Positions 15,702-23,745 of a stretch of 48,934 bases of DNA are shown here, piece after piece. Within the stretch, counting starts at the first letter, position 1. Every line of letters starts with the position of its first letter. Location of the stretch: contig NZ_CAMLHX010000029.1 in assembly GCF_946479965.1 (NCBI RefSeq), forward strand, positions 1-48,934. The letters run 5' to 3'. The DNA comes from an uncultured Mucilaginibacter sp. (GTDB taxonomy: Bacteria > Bacteroidota > Bacteroidia > Sphingobacteriales > Sphingobacteriaceae). The notes beneath the pieces are model-generated. The model had not been told where the DNA came from, made no database searches, and saw only the letters and a program-made list of their open reading frames with translations. A program made the position numbers and the translations under genes.

Positions 15702-16154
15702 ATGAGCCAGGATAAAGTCTACATAAAGAATAAGAAAGCCTATTTTGAGTACAGCATACTGGATAAGTATGTAGCCGGGATCCAATTGCTGGGTACCGAG
15801 ATCAAATCTATCCGCGACGGTAAGGCCAACATTAACGACGCCTTCTGCACTTTTATGGGCGGGCAGTTATACGTGCGTAACCTGCATATTTCTGAATACT
15901 CTTTCGGCTCGTTCTATAACCACGAAGCCAAACGCGACCGTGTGCTGCTCCTCAACAAAAAAGAACTAAAGAAGCTATTAACCCGCGGTGAAGAAAAAGG
16001 ATTAACGATTGTACCCCTCGCCCTATTCATCAGCGAGCGCGGCTTTGCCAAGCTGGAGATTGCCCTTGCCCAAGGTAAAAAGACGTTTGATAAACGCGAG
16101 AGCCTTAAAGAGCGTGATACCAAAGTGGAGATGGATAGAGCGATGAAACGGTAG
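15702..16154 (+). CDS. smpB: SsrA-binding protein SmpB
   Basis: 150 aa, normal for SmpB. It binds tmRNA and brings it to stalled ribosomes for trans-translation. Conserved parts are KKAYFEYSILDKYVAGIQLLGTEIKSIRDGKANINDAFC, LYVRNLHISEYSFGS and the basic KLEIALAQGKKTFDKRESLKERDTKVEMDRAMKR tail. The tail enters the empty mRNA channel of the ribosome. No tmRNA gene is seen in the window. It is a single gene convergent with pcm, with a long perfect inverted repeat between them. Confidence 0.97.
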   Translation: MSQDKVYIKNKKAYFEYSILDKYVAGIQLLGTEIKSIRDGKANINDAFCTFMGGQLYVRNLHISEYSFGSFYNHEAKRDRVLLLNKKELKKLLTRGEEKGLTIVPLALFISERGFAKLEIALAQGKKTFDKRESLKERDTKVEMDRAMKR

Positions 16155-16162
16155 TTTAATGT

Positions 16163-16261
16163 CGGATTTCGGATGTTCGATTTCGGATTTGTTTCTTTTC
16201 TATCTCGCTTTCTAATCAAACTTGAGACTTTCTAAATCCGAAATCGAACATCCGAAATCCG
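16163..16261. repeat. Long perfect inverted repeat built of CGGATTT-like units
   Basis: The 28-bp left arm (16163-16190) and right arm (16234-16261) are exact reverse complements, with a 43-bp loop. Each arm is made of units such as CGGATTT, CGGATGTT and CGATTT. It lies between the convergent smpB and pcm genes and almost reaches the pcm stop. It would form a strong transcript hairpin, but the arms are longer than a normal terminator needs. Confidence 0.85.
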
Positions 16262-16266
16262 AAATC

Positions 16267-16923
16267 TTACCAAGCTCTTTCCCCTACCAGCGGCACAAAT
16301 CTAAAAGTATCCAGCACATGTTTTTCGTAATCGTTTTCGCCCGTTTTTAGGATGGTTACCATTTTTTGCGATTCGGCATCGCCTACGGGGATAACCAGTA
16401 TACCGCCGATTTTTAATTGACCCAATAATACATCCGGAACCGTTGGTGCGCCTGCAGTTACTATGATCTTATCATACGGCGCATGCAGGGCAATGCCTTT
16501 TGAGCCATCGCCGCAGAAGAAGCGGGCGCGGTAGCCTATGTGGGGTAGCACCTGCTTGGTGCGTTCGTACAGTTTCTCTTGCCGTTCAATGGTGTAGACT
16601 TTAGCGCCTACTTCTATCAGTACGCAGGTTTGGTAGCCGGATCCTGTGCCAATTTCCAGTACTTTATCGCCTTTTTTTATGTGGAGCAACTCTGTTTGGT
16701 AGGCTACTGTGTAGGGTTGTGATATGGTCTGTCCTTCGCCTATCGGGAAGGCAATATCTTTGTAGGCTTGCGCCCAGAAGGTTTCATCAAAAAAATAATG
16801 GCGGGGCACTTTACCTATGGCTTCTAATACCTGGCGGTCCTCAATGCCCTTTTTCTTCAGCTCATCAACCAGCTTTTTGCGCGCGCCTTGTTCCCGGTAA
16901 TTATCAACGTATTTATATGCCAT
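16267..16923 (-). CDS. pcm: Protein-L-isoaspartate O-methyltransferase
   Basis: 218 aa. It methylates L-isoaspartyl residues of age-damaged proteins using S-adenosylmethionine, which starts their repair in the cytoplasm. The characteristic motifs are present: GEGQTISQPYTVAYQTELL before the fold, the SAM-binding motif VLEIGTGSGYQTCVL, VYTIERQ, and a late IIVTAGAPTVPDVLLGQL. Length matches the family. A TAACTTTG -7 element on the minus strand (16931-16938) ends 7 bp before the start codon. Confidence 0.95.
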   Translation of the reverse strand: MAYKYVDNYREQGARKKLVDELKKKGIEDRQVLEAIGKVPRHYFFDETFWAQAYKDIAFPIGEGQTISQPYTVAYQTELLHIKKGDKVLEIGTGSGYQTCVLIEVGAKVYTIERQEKLYERTKQVLPHIGYRARFFCGDGSKGIALHAPYDKIIVTAGAPTVPDVLLGQLKIGGILVIPVGDAESQKMVTILKTGENDYEKHVLDTFRFVPLVGERAW

Positions 16924-16930
16924 TGTATAG

Positions 16931-16938
16931 CAAAGTTA
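16931..16938 (-). promoter_or_regulatory. -7 element of pcm, close to the start
   Basis: TAACTTTG on the minus strand fits TAnnTTTG and ends 7 bp before the pcm ATG. No clear -33 TTTG is seen. Confidence 0.45.
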
Positions 16939-17018
16939 ACACGATTTAGCGCATTTAAACCTTGCCCTAACATAGAATTAATTATGTGACTGATTATCTG
17001 TTTTATTCAATTTAAACA

Positions 17019-17245
17019 ACGTGGGTGTTGCAGAAAAATATAGCAACAATTGCAACACTTGCAACGGATTTTTTCATTATCCTATTGAAATTCAACATTT
17101 TAATAAAACGAGTTGCAACACTTTGCAACATACTTATTCGTCAGGAAATATACAGCTAAAATCGTCACAATCGACTGATTATTAAAGACTTGAAAACATA
17201 TGAGATTTCACCATTTTAGGACGACATCTGCAACACTTGTTGTCA
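17019..17245. repeat. Dispersed intergenic element, copy B (GCAAC type)
   Basis: It fills most of the 324-bp gap between pcm and the phosphoesterase gene. Sites: inverted GTTGC 17027-17031; GCAAC 17043-17047, 17052-17056 and 17061-17065 (9-bp period); a 49-bp spacer; GCAAC 17115-17119 and 17125-17129 (10-bp period). The core is at 17132-17158; its first 18 bases, ACTTATTCGTCAGGAAAT, are identical to copy A. A tail GCAAC is at 17230-17234, just before the phosphoesterase stop. The remaining gap (16939-17018) is AT-rich with nothing further visible. Confidence 0.75.
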
Positions 17246-17247
17246 AA

Positions 17248-18159
17248 TTACTTCACCTGAAATGCCCGCCCATCCGCAAAAGCACTAAAGTCCGGTATCA
17301 GCTTGCGCGACAGCACATCCAGCTTACTACCTTGCCGCCTTACTTCCAGATAATGAAAAGCGGGTTTATAATCTTCGGCAACATCGTGCATTAGCTCGTT
17401 GTTTGGCCTTAAATTTTGATGCAGACCACCGCCGCCGCCAATCACCACAAAATCTTTACCCTGCACTTTAAACTGTTCGTAATTATGCGAATGGCCGGAG
17501 AGAAACAACGCGCACTTTTTCGACGCGATAAAAGGCGGCACAAAGCTTTGCTGTACCTGCACCGATGGTTTAACAATTTTACTGTTGGTATAAGGCGAGT
17601 GATGGCATCCTACTATAATGAGTTTTATAGCCGGATCAGCATCAAGGTCCGTTAGTTTTTGCTTGTACCAGCTGTTCTGTTTACTGATGTCGTCTTTGCT
17701 CAAGGCCCCGAAATTAGAATTAAGCAAAACAACGGCCACCGAATCAACCACCGTGGTAAAGCCGGTAGGCTCATAAGTTGGGAACCTGCTCTTAAAATTC
17801 TTCATGCCTTTTTGGGCATTGAACATTACATCATGGTTACCTAAAGTGGCATAAACAGGGATTGAATCTTTTGAAGCCTGCCCCATATACAGGTCTATAT
17901 TTTTCCATGCCTTTGCTTTCTTTCCTGATGAAACTACATCGCCCAAAATAAAAAAAGCTTTAGGTCGCCGGGCTCCAACCTCCTTAAAAATCATTTGCGT
18001 AGCCTCCAGGTTATGGTCGGCTTTCAGGAAAATTTTTTCCACCCACATTGGTTCCTGCGTATCGCTGGCAAAAGCAAGCAGGGGCGGCTTTTGTTGGGCA
18101 AAAGCTGCCATTTGACAGCTTATTAAAACCAGGAGTATATGAATAAAGCGATGCATCAC
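17248..18159 (-). CDS. Secreted calcineurin-like metallophosphoesterase
   Basis: 303 aa with a Sec signal peptide (MMHRFIHILLVLISC, likely cut after AAFA near 21). Metal-binding motifs of the calcineurin-like fold are in order: D33 (SDTQ), GD at 73-74, GNHD at 107-110, GCHH at 184-187 and GHSHNYE at 222-228. These bind a di-metal centre that hydrolyses phosphomono- or diesters; the substrate is unknown. The most similar types are purple-acid-phosphatase-like periplasmic enzymes. Either of the two adjacent ATGs could be the start. It ends right beside the dispersed element. Confidence 0.88.
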   Translation of the reverse strand: MMHRFIHILLVLISCQMAAFAQQKPPLLAFASDTQEPMWVEKIFLKADHNLEATQMIFKEVGARRPKAFFILGDVVSSGKKAKAWKNIDLYMGQASKDSIPVYATLGNHDVMFNAQKGMKNFKSRFPTYEPTGFTTVVDSVAVVLLNSNFGALSKDDISKQNSWYKQKLTDLDADPAIKLIIVGCHHSPYTNSKIVKPSVQVQQSFVPPFIASKKCALFLSGHSHNYEQFKVQGKDFVVIGGGGGLHQNLRPNNELMHDVAEDYKPAFHYLEVRRQGSKLDVLSRKLIPDFSAFADGRAFQVK

Positions 18160-18352
18160 TTAAAAACGATTAAGATCCAACTTAATTGCAACCGGCATGT
18201 CACACGCAAAAATGATGTTGGCAATACCTCACTGCAGTTAGCATTTAAGTTGTAATTAAAAAATACGGGGAATACAATATAAAACCAGGAAGTATTTTCC
18301 TACAACAAAAACATTATAACTATGAAGATGTTTTTACGATTACCATCTGCTT

Positions 18353-18706
18353 ATGAAGAAGAACTACCTTTTACTACTATTAACTGTCGCTTTTTTTATA
18401 ATTGGTATTACCGGTTGCAAAAAAGACGAAAAAGTACATACCAGCACCGTTTTAATTTTAAATGGGTCTGATCCCGGTATAAATACCTGTGGGTGGATAT
18501 TGCGGGTTAATGATGACGGCAATTCAGCAAATCCGCTTAATAGCCTAAAACCGATTAACCTGGACCCACAATATGAGACTGATAGCATGCGCATAAAAAT
18601 TACGTATACCATTCCGGACATGCCTGCAATTAAATGCGGGGCTGCCTCGGCCGATCTTCCGGGCTATGCACAAATAAACATTTTAAGCGTTCAGCAGGTA
18701 AATTAA
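18353..18706 (+). CDS. Putative lipoprotein with CGW motif (paralogue 1)
   Basis: 117 aa. A lipoprotein signal peptide ends at the lipobox ITGC, with the cysteine followed by KKDE, so it should be anchored in the envelope. The mature part is about 97 aa. It has a central NTCGWILRV motif, then YETDSMRIKITYTI, and a late Cys in IKCGAA; the two cysteines could form a disulfide. It is related to the next gene (DGCGWLIRI, LKVSIRYEA, FECGW), so the two are tandem paralogues. The function is unknown; the fold looks like a small beta-barrel or sandwich. Confidence 0.75.
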   Translation: MKKNYLLLLLTVAFFIIGITGCKKDEKVHTSTVLILNGSDPGINTCGWILRVNDDGNSANPLNSLKPINLDPQYETDSMRIKITYTIPDMPAIKCGAASADLPGYAQINILSVQQVN

Positions 18707-18765
18707 TACTTGATGCTTTTGTAGCGAATTTGAGTTGATGTACGTTTCATCAATAAAAGCTACCT

Positions 18766-19083
18766 ATGAAAAACACCTTAAACTTTAAGTTATTGCTGCT
18801 AACAGCGATGATCTTCGTGCTAAGTATCTCGGCTTGCAGAAAAAACGAACGGCCTGTATTTACTGATGCCACGGTTATAAACGGCGGCGTTGTTGCTGCC
18901 GATGGCTGCGGATGGTTAATAAGAATTGGCGAAACCTATTACAGCCCCACCAATCTTACGGATCAGTTTAAGGAGACTGAGCTTAAAGTGAGCATCCGCT
19001 ATGAAGCTTTAACCACAAAGTTTGAATGCGGCTGGGGACAGAAGATACCGGAGATAAAATTGGTGGAGATAAAGAAGCGGTAG
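18766..19083 (+). CDS. Putative lipoprotein with CGW motif (paralogue 2)
   Basis: 105 aa, 59 bp after its paralogue. The signal peptide ends in the lipobox ISAC, followed by RKNER. The mature part keeps the arrangement of the upstream protein: a strand with TVINGG, DGCGWLIRIGETYYSP, FKETELKVSIRYEA, then FECGWGQKIPEIKLVEIKKR. Sequence identity to the first copy is limited to these blocks, so the duplication is not recent. The function is unknown. The pair probably forms one transcription unit ending at a strong palindrome. Confidence 0.75.
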   Translation: MKNTLNFKLLLLTAMIFVLSISACRKNERPVFTDATVINGGVVAADGCGWLIRIGETYYSPTNLTDQFKETELKVSIRYEALTTKFECGWGQKIPEIKLVEIKKR

Positions 19084-19092
19084 ATGCACCGC

Positions 19093-19137
19093 TTAACCCA
19101 ATAGCGATGGGTTTAAAACCCATCGCTATTGGGTTAA
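19093..19137. terminator. Perfect bidirectional terminator palindrome
   Basis: TTAACCCAATAGCGATGGGTTT (in two parts: TTAACCCAATAG and CGATGGGTTT) is followed at once by its reverse complement to 19137, about 22 bp per arm. It lies between the convergent lipoprotein and priA genes. Its centre, AGCGATGGGTTT, also forms the terminator after rpoN at 28.9 kb. Confidence 0.85.
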
Positions 19138-19143
19138 CAATTA

Positions 19144-21630
19144 CTAATACGGATCCACATCCGGCTGCACAATACTACCCTTGCTTAGCTTAGTGGTTTG
19201 AAACTGCGTAACTATGTCCCGAATGGTCGTCTTAACCTTATTAACAGAAACCCCATCCTTTTCAAACTTTAACATGATGGATTTGATGTAATAGTTGCGT
19301 ATCCGGCTAACCAAGGGTGTTTCGGGACCGATCACCCTGTCGCCAAAACTTTTGCGTAGCTCTGTAGCCAGGTAAGCCGCCTGATTGTACAATATCTCCG
19401 GGTCCTTGTGTTTTATATCGAGATTGATAACGCGGTAAAATGGCGGGTAGTTAAAGCTTTTACGCTCTTCCATTTCGGTAAAGTAGAGGTCGCGGTAATC
19501 GTTCTCAATAACCTGTTTAATAACACGGTGGTTCACATCGTAGGTTTGTATCACCACCTTACCCTGCTTGCCCCTGCGCCCTGCCCTGCCGCTTACCTGT
19601 GCCAGCATCTGGTAGCTGCGCTCGTTAGCGCGGTAATCAGGGAACTTAAGCATGCTATCAGCATTGATAATTCCGATAACGGTAACATCGGCAAAATCAA
19701 GCCCTTTGGCTACCATCTGGGTACCCACCAATATGTCTATCTTCTTTTCTTCCAGATCATTCAAAATGCTCTGCAACGAGTTGCGCGATCGGGTAGTATC
19801 CAAATCCATCCGGGCTATTCTTGCATCCGGCAGCAGCATAGCCAGTTCATCCTCAATTTTTTCGGTACCGAAGCCCTTATACTCCAAATGCGTTGATCCG
19901 CATGCCGGACAAACCGAGGGCGTATCTTCTTTATAACCGCAATAATGGCAATGTAGCTTGCCGCTGTGTTTATGGTAAGTAAGGCTTACATCGCAGTTAA
20001 TACACTTGGGCGTATAGGCGCAAACTTTGCACAATAATACCGGCGCATAACCTCTGCGGTTTTGGAACAATATTACCTGCTCTTTGTTAGTCAGCGCCTG
20101 TTGTATATCCGCCATCAGCACGCTGGTAAAATGCGACTGGATAGTTTTTTTCTTTGTTTCTTCTACAATACTTACTACCTCAATAAGCGGCAACTCTGTG
20201 CCGCCAAAGCGCTCAGTCAGTTCGGCAATGCCGTACTTGTGGGTGCGGGCGTTGAAATAGCTCTCGAACGACGGTGTAGCCGAACCAAGCAACACTTTTC
20301 CTGTGTGCATATTGGCCAAAAAAACGGCCGCGTCTCGGGCGTTATAGCGGGGGGCCGGGTCGTATTGCTTGTAAGATACTTCGTGCTCCTCATCAACAAT
20401 TATCAGCCCCAGATCCTGAAAAGGTAAAAATACCGCCGAGCGTGCGCCAAGCACTACTTTGTATTCGTTATTCAGTACTTTTTGCCAAACCTCTACGCGT
20501 TCGTTATCATTAAACTTTGAATGATAAACGCCTATGTTGGTGCCGAAATATTGCCGCAGGCGCTCAATAATATGTGTGGTAAGGGCAATCTCAGGTAGTA
20601 GATACAGCACCTGCCTGCCCGCTGCTATAGCTTCTTCTATTAAACGGATATAGATCTGCGTTTTGCCGGATGAGGTGATGCCATGCAGCAACACTACGTC
20701 TTTTTGCTCAAACTGCTGTTGCACACTTGTTAAGGCTTCCTGTTGTTGCGCGCTTAGTTCAAAAGTGTCAAAAATACCCTCATCCTCCATATGCAGGCGA
20801 CTCACATTCTTCTCTTGCGCTATAAAAATTTCTTTCTCTATCAGCCCGTTAATGCTTGATGCTCCGGCCCCGCTCTCCTCTATCAGTTCGTTTTTTGAGA
20901 TAGCTTTTTGCTGTCGCGATAATTTGATATAGGCCAGCACAGCGTCAGCCTGTTTTGGGGCACGCTTTTCAAGAATAGCAAACAGCTCCCGCAGTTGGTC
21001 CTGGTTCTGATAAACCGGGTTAAGCGTCAAAAAAGTACGCATACGGGGCTTGTACCGCTCGCTCACTTCTTCGGATATGTTGATGACGTTTTTTTCAAAC
21101 AGCAGCTTTAATATCGGCATCACTGTTTTTTGTCCTAATAGTTTGGCAATGTCGCTTACGGTCAATTCGGGCTGCAGATCAAGCGCCTCAACAATCATAA
21201 ACTCGCGATCGTTTAGCTCCGCCTTATCAACTAAAAACTCACGGTTAAGGGTTATCTTGGTTTCGCTGGCCAGTTTTAATGCTGATGGCAGGGCGGCGTT
21301 CATCACCTCGCCATCATTGCACATATAATACTCGGCCATCCATTTCCAAAAGCTCAATTGCCTTTCGGTAACAACCGGGCGGTCGTCCAATACCTCCAGT
21401 ATGTACTTCGCCTCGTATTTCTCGGGAGGCTGCTCAGTTATTTTATCAATAACGGCTGTATACATTTTGCTTTTGCCAAACTGCACCACCACCCGTTTAC
21501 CTATCTGCACGGCGTTGTTCATTTCAAACGGCACGCGGTAGGTATAATTTTTGGCGATGGCCAAAGGGAGTATCACCTCAACAAAAAAGGTTTTACGCGA
21601 GTGGAAAGTAGCTTCGGCAAATTCAAGCAT
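19144..21630 (-). CDS. priA: Primosomal protein N' (replication restart helicase)
   Basis: 828 aa. PriA recognises stalled forks and reloads the replisome. The N-terminal 3'-DNA-binding domain starts FFVEVILPLAIAKNYTYRVP. The helicase core has Walker A GITSSGKT near 317-324, the DEEH box (IIVDEEHEVSYKQYDP) and the SF2 motif VLLGSATPS. The zinc region is intact, with cysteine pairs in CKVCAYTPKCINCD and CHYCGYKEDTPSVCPACG. The late QVSGRAGRRGKQGKVVIQT is motif VI. It is somewhat longer than E. coli PriA (732 aa). The DUF423 gene ends 1 bp before it, so the two are probably co-transcribed. Confidence 0.97.
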   Translation of the reverse strand: MLEFAEATFHSRKTFFVEVILPLAIAKNYTYRVPFEMNNAVQIGKRVVVQFGKSKMYTAVIDKITEQPPEKYEAKYILEVLDDRPVVTERQLSFWKWMAEYYMCNDGEVMNAALPSALKLASETKITLNREFLVDKAELNDREFMIVEALDLQPELTVSDIAKLLGQKTVMPILKLLFEKNVINISEEVSERYKPRMRTFLTLNPVYQNQDQLRELFAILEKRAPKQADAVLAYIKLSRQQKAISKNELIEESGAGASSINGLIEKEIFIAQEKNVSRLHMEDEGIFDTFELSAQQQEALTSVQQQFEQKDVVLLHGITSSGKTQIYIRLIEEAIAAGRQVLYLLPEIALTTHIIERLRQYFGTNIGVYHSKFNDNERVEVWQKVLNNEYKVVLGARSAVFLPFQDLGLIIVDEEHEVSYKQYDPAPRYNARDAAVFLANMHTGKVLLGSATPSFESYFNARTHKYGIAELTERFGGTELPLIEVVSIVEETKKKTIQSHFTSVLMADIQQALTNKEQVILFQNRRGYAPVLLCKVCAYTPKCINCDVSLTYHKHSGKLHCHYCGYKEDTPSVCPACGSTHLEYKGFGTEKIEDELAMLLPDARIARMDLDTTRSRNSLQSILNDLEEKKIDILVGTQMVAKGLDFADVTVIGIINADSMLKFPDYRANERSYQMLAQVSGRAGRRGKQGKVVIQTYDVNHRVIKQVIENDYRDLYFTEMEERKSFNYPPFYRVINLDIKHKDPEILYNQAAYLATELRKSFGDRVIGPETPLVSRIRNYYIKSIMLKFEKDGVSVNKVKTTIRDIVTQFQTTKLSKGSIVQPDVDPY

Positions 21631-21631
21631 C

Positions 21632-22018
21632 TTACTTTTGCTTTAACGCAGCCAAGAGCAACATAAGCCAGCCGCCTATAAACAATAAGCCGCCAATAGG
21701 AGTAATTGGTCCCATAAACTTTAACCAGTCCCAGCCAAGTGCATAACGGCACGATAGCAGGTATAACGACCCTGAAAAGAATATAATACCGAAAGTAAAC
21801 AGGTAAAATGCCGCGTTGGTATAACTGCCGTTTTGCTGCGCGAATACCGCCAGAAACAACAAGGCAAAAATGTGGTAAAACTGGTACTGTACGGCGGTTT
21901 GCCACGTTTGTAACTGCTCTGCCGCCAAAACTGCTTTTAAGGCATGCGCCCCGAATGCTCCGGCTATAACTGCAAGCATCCCGAAAATTGATGCTGTAAT
22001 AATGATCTGCTTATCCAT
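21632..22018 (-). CDS. DUF423 small membrane protein (YgdD-like)
   Basis: 128 aa with four predicted membrane helices. It matches the DUF423 / YgdD family: FGMLAVIAGAFGAHALKA near the N-terminus, then WQTAVQYQFYHIFALLFLA and GIIFFSGSLYLLS. Family members are inner-membrane proteins of unknown function. It lies directly upstream of priA with a 1-bp gap, suggesting translational coupling; a functional link to replication restart is not established. Confidence 0.88.
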   Translation of the reverse strand: MDKQIIITASIFGMLAVIAGAFGAHALKAVLAAEQLQTWQTAVQYQFYHIFALLFLAVFAQQNGSYTNAAFYLFTFGIIFFSGSLYLLSCRYALGWDWLKFMGPITPIGGLLFIGGWLMLLLAALKQK

Positions 22019-22107
22019 GCTTTTAATAAAAAGCTAAATTAACCAATTGAAAACTATTACTTGAATGCTATCGGGTAAAAATCCTAACTTGCACATACTA
22101 ACCAAAC

Positions 22108-23700
22108 ATGAAGCGACACATAATACTATCGGTAATACTGTTTATAGCTATTGTGTTTTTAGCTGTGCTTTACTTCCGGAATTTAAGTACGCCGGGCTCG
22201 CGCACCGCTGCCGTATTACAGTCCATACCCAATAACGCCGCCCTTGTTTTTGAGTTTAATAACGAGGATAGTTTTTACGAGATATTTAACGATAACAAAT
22301 TGTTTACCGCGGTTATAGGCAAGGAGCAATTGGGCGATCTGGATACGCTGCGTAAACAACTATTACCCAATAATTTGCTAGGTCAGTTTTTTAATGGCCA
22401 GGATGTTTTTATATCCTTCCATCCGCAAAAAGATAGTGGTATTGGCATGCTGCTCACTACAGCTGCAGATAAAAAGTTTGACCCGGAAGCGTTTGATAAA
22501 ATAACGCAGCAGCCGCATGATAAGTTAACGATCAGTGTGGTAAACTACGGCGCTAATAAGGGGTATGATGTTTATTCGGAAATTCTGAAGAAACATTTTT
22601 ATATGATAAGCAAAGAGAAGGGTATTTATGCGGGCAGCTTTTCAAAACAGGCGATAGAGGATTTTGTAGATTATACTCCCAAAAAGGACGAGAAGAACTT
22701 TATTTTACTGCCGCAGCAGCAAAGGACTAATTCGCTGGCTAACCTGTACATCAACTACGCGCAGTTAAACCCGCTGTTTGATAAACTGCTGAAAAATAAA
22801 TACAGCGATATTTTTAAAAGTCAGCGTATGTTACCGGCCTTGGGCGTGCTTGGTCTCAATTTTAAAAGCGATGCGCTAATGTTCAGCGGTTTTACCGAGA
22901 CCGACCCCGCCAAGGCATCAAGTTACATAAGCCTGTTTTTAGGGCAGCAGCCTATTGTTAATGAGTTGAAGGATATTTTTCCGTCAACCACAGCCTACAG
23001 TGCCAGTTTCGCGGTGTCTGATCCAAAAAAATTTAAAACCGATCTTTCCCAATGGCAGGCAAAAGCCGGTCTGCAGCACGAAAAAGACTCGCTCTTCAAT
23101 AAAATAAAAACCGAAACAGGTATTGAACTGATACCCGAGTTTAATAAGGTATTAGGAAAGGAATTTGCAGTTGTAAGTACGCGTTTTATGGAGAAGCTGG
23201 CCATTATAACCCTTACCGATGGATCAGCGCTAAGGCCGGTTATGAACAACATAAGCAGTATGGATGGTGAAGATATTGGCAAGTTCAACTATAATAAAAT
23301 ACCGTTCTTTTTATTGGGCGATGCTTTTAGCATGTTTAATCATCCCTGGTTTACCATTGTAGATAATTACCTGGTGCTGGCCAACAGTAAAAACGAATTG
23401 GTAAGCTATCGCGATAGTTATTTTAACAGCAAATTTCAAAGCAAGCAACAGGCCTATATTGATTTTAACAAGCTGCTTACCGAGCGCAGCAATGTAAGCT
23501 GGAGCATCAATTTCAAAAACAGTCAGGCTATTTTTAAGCGCGATCTGAATGATAATTTTTATACAGCGTTTAACAACAATGAGCCCGGATGGAAGAGTTT
23601 TTATGGGGCATCCTACCAGTTATCGGCAGCCGATAAAAATTTTTATACCGTTTTTTGTATGAATTTTAACCAGCCCGATACGTCTTCTGCAAACAAATAA
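22108..23700 (+). CDS. Membrane-anchored envelope protein, DUF3352-like
   Basis: 530 aa. One N-terminal helix (IILSVILFIAIVFLAVLYF, residues about 4-22) anchors a large exported domain. Features typical of DUF3352-like Bacteroidota proteins are PNNAALVFEF early on, repeated LxNLYINY and FSGFTETDP segments, and the late IVDNYLVLANSKNELVSY. No catalytic motif is visible. The next gene starts 45 bp downstream on the same strand, so an operon is likely. The function is unknown. Confidence 0.7.
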   Translation: MKRHIILSVILFIAIVFLAVLYFRNLSTPGSRTAAVLQSIPNNAALVFEFNNEDSFYEIFNDNKLFTAVIGKEQLGDLDTLRKQLLPNNLLGQFFNGQDVFISFHPQKDSGIGMLLTTAADKKFDPEAFDKITQQPHDKLTISVVNYGANKGYDVYSEILKKHFYMISKEKGIYAGSFSKQAIEDFVDYTPKKDEKNFILLPQQQRTNSLANLYINYAQLNPLFDKLLKNKYSDIFKSQRMLPALGVLGLNFKSDALMFSGFTETDPAKASSYISLFLGQQPIVNELKDIFPSTTAYSASFAVSDPKKFKTDLSQWQAKAGLQHEKDSLFNKIKTETGIELIPEFNKVLGKEFAVVSTRFMEKLAIITLTDGSALRPVMNNISSMDGEDIGKFNYNKIPFFLLGDAFSMFNHPWFTIVDNYLVLANSKNELVSYRDSYFNSKFQSKQQAYIDFNKLLTERSNVSWSINFKNSQAIFKRDLNDNFYTAFNNNEPGWKSFYGASYQLSAADKNFYTVFCMNFNQPDTSSANK

Positions 23701-23745
23701 CTTTCTTTTGTATTTAATAAAGTGAAAGACCCACAAACACGCCGG

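Noticed and set aside
17019..17245. Possible CRISPR array (short repeats at regular spacing)
   Set aside because: Repeat units are only 5 bp and spacers 4-5 bp; no cas genes nearby.
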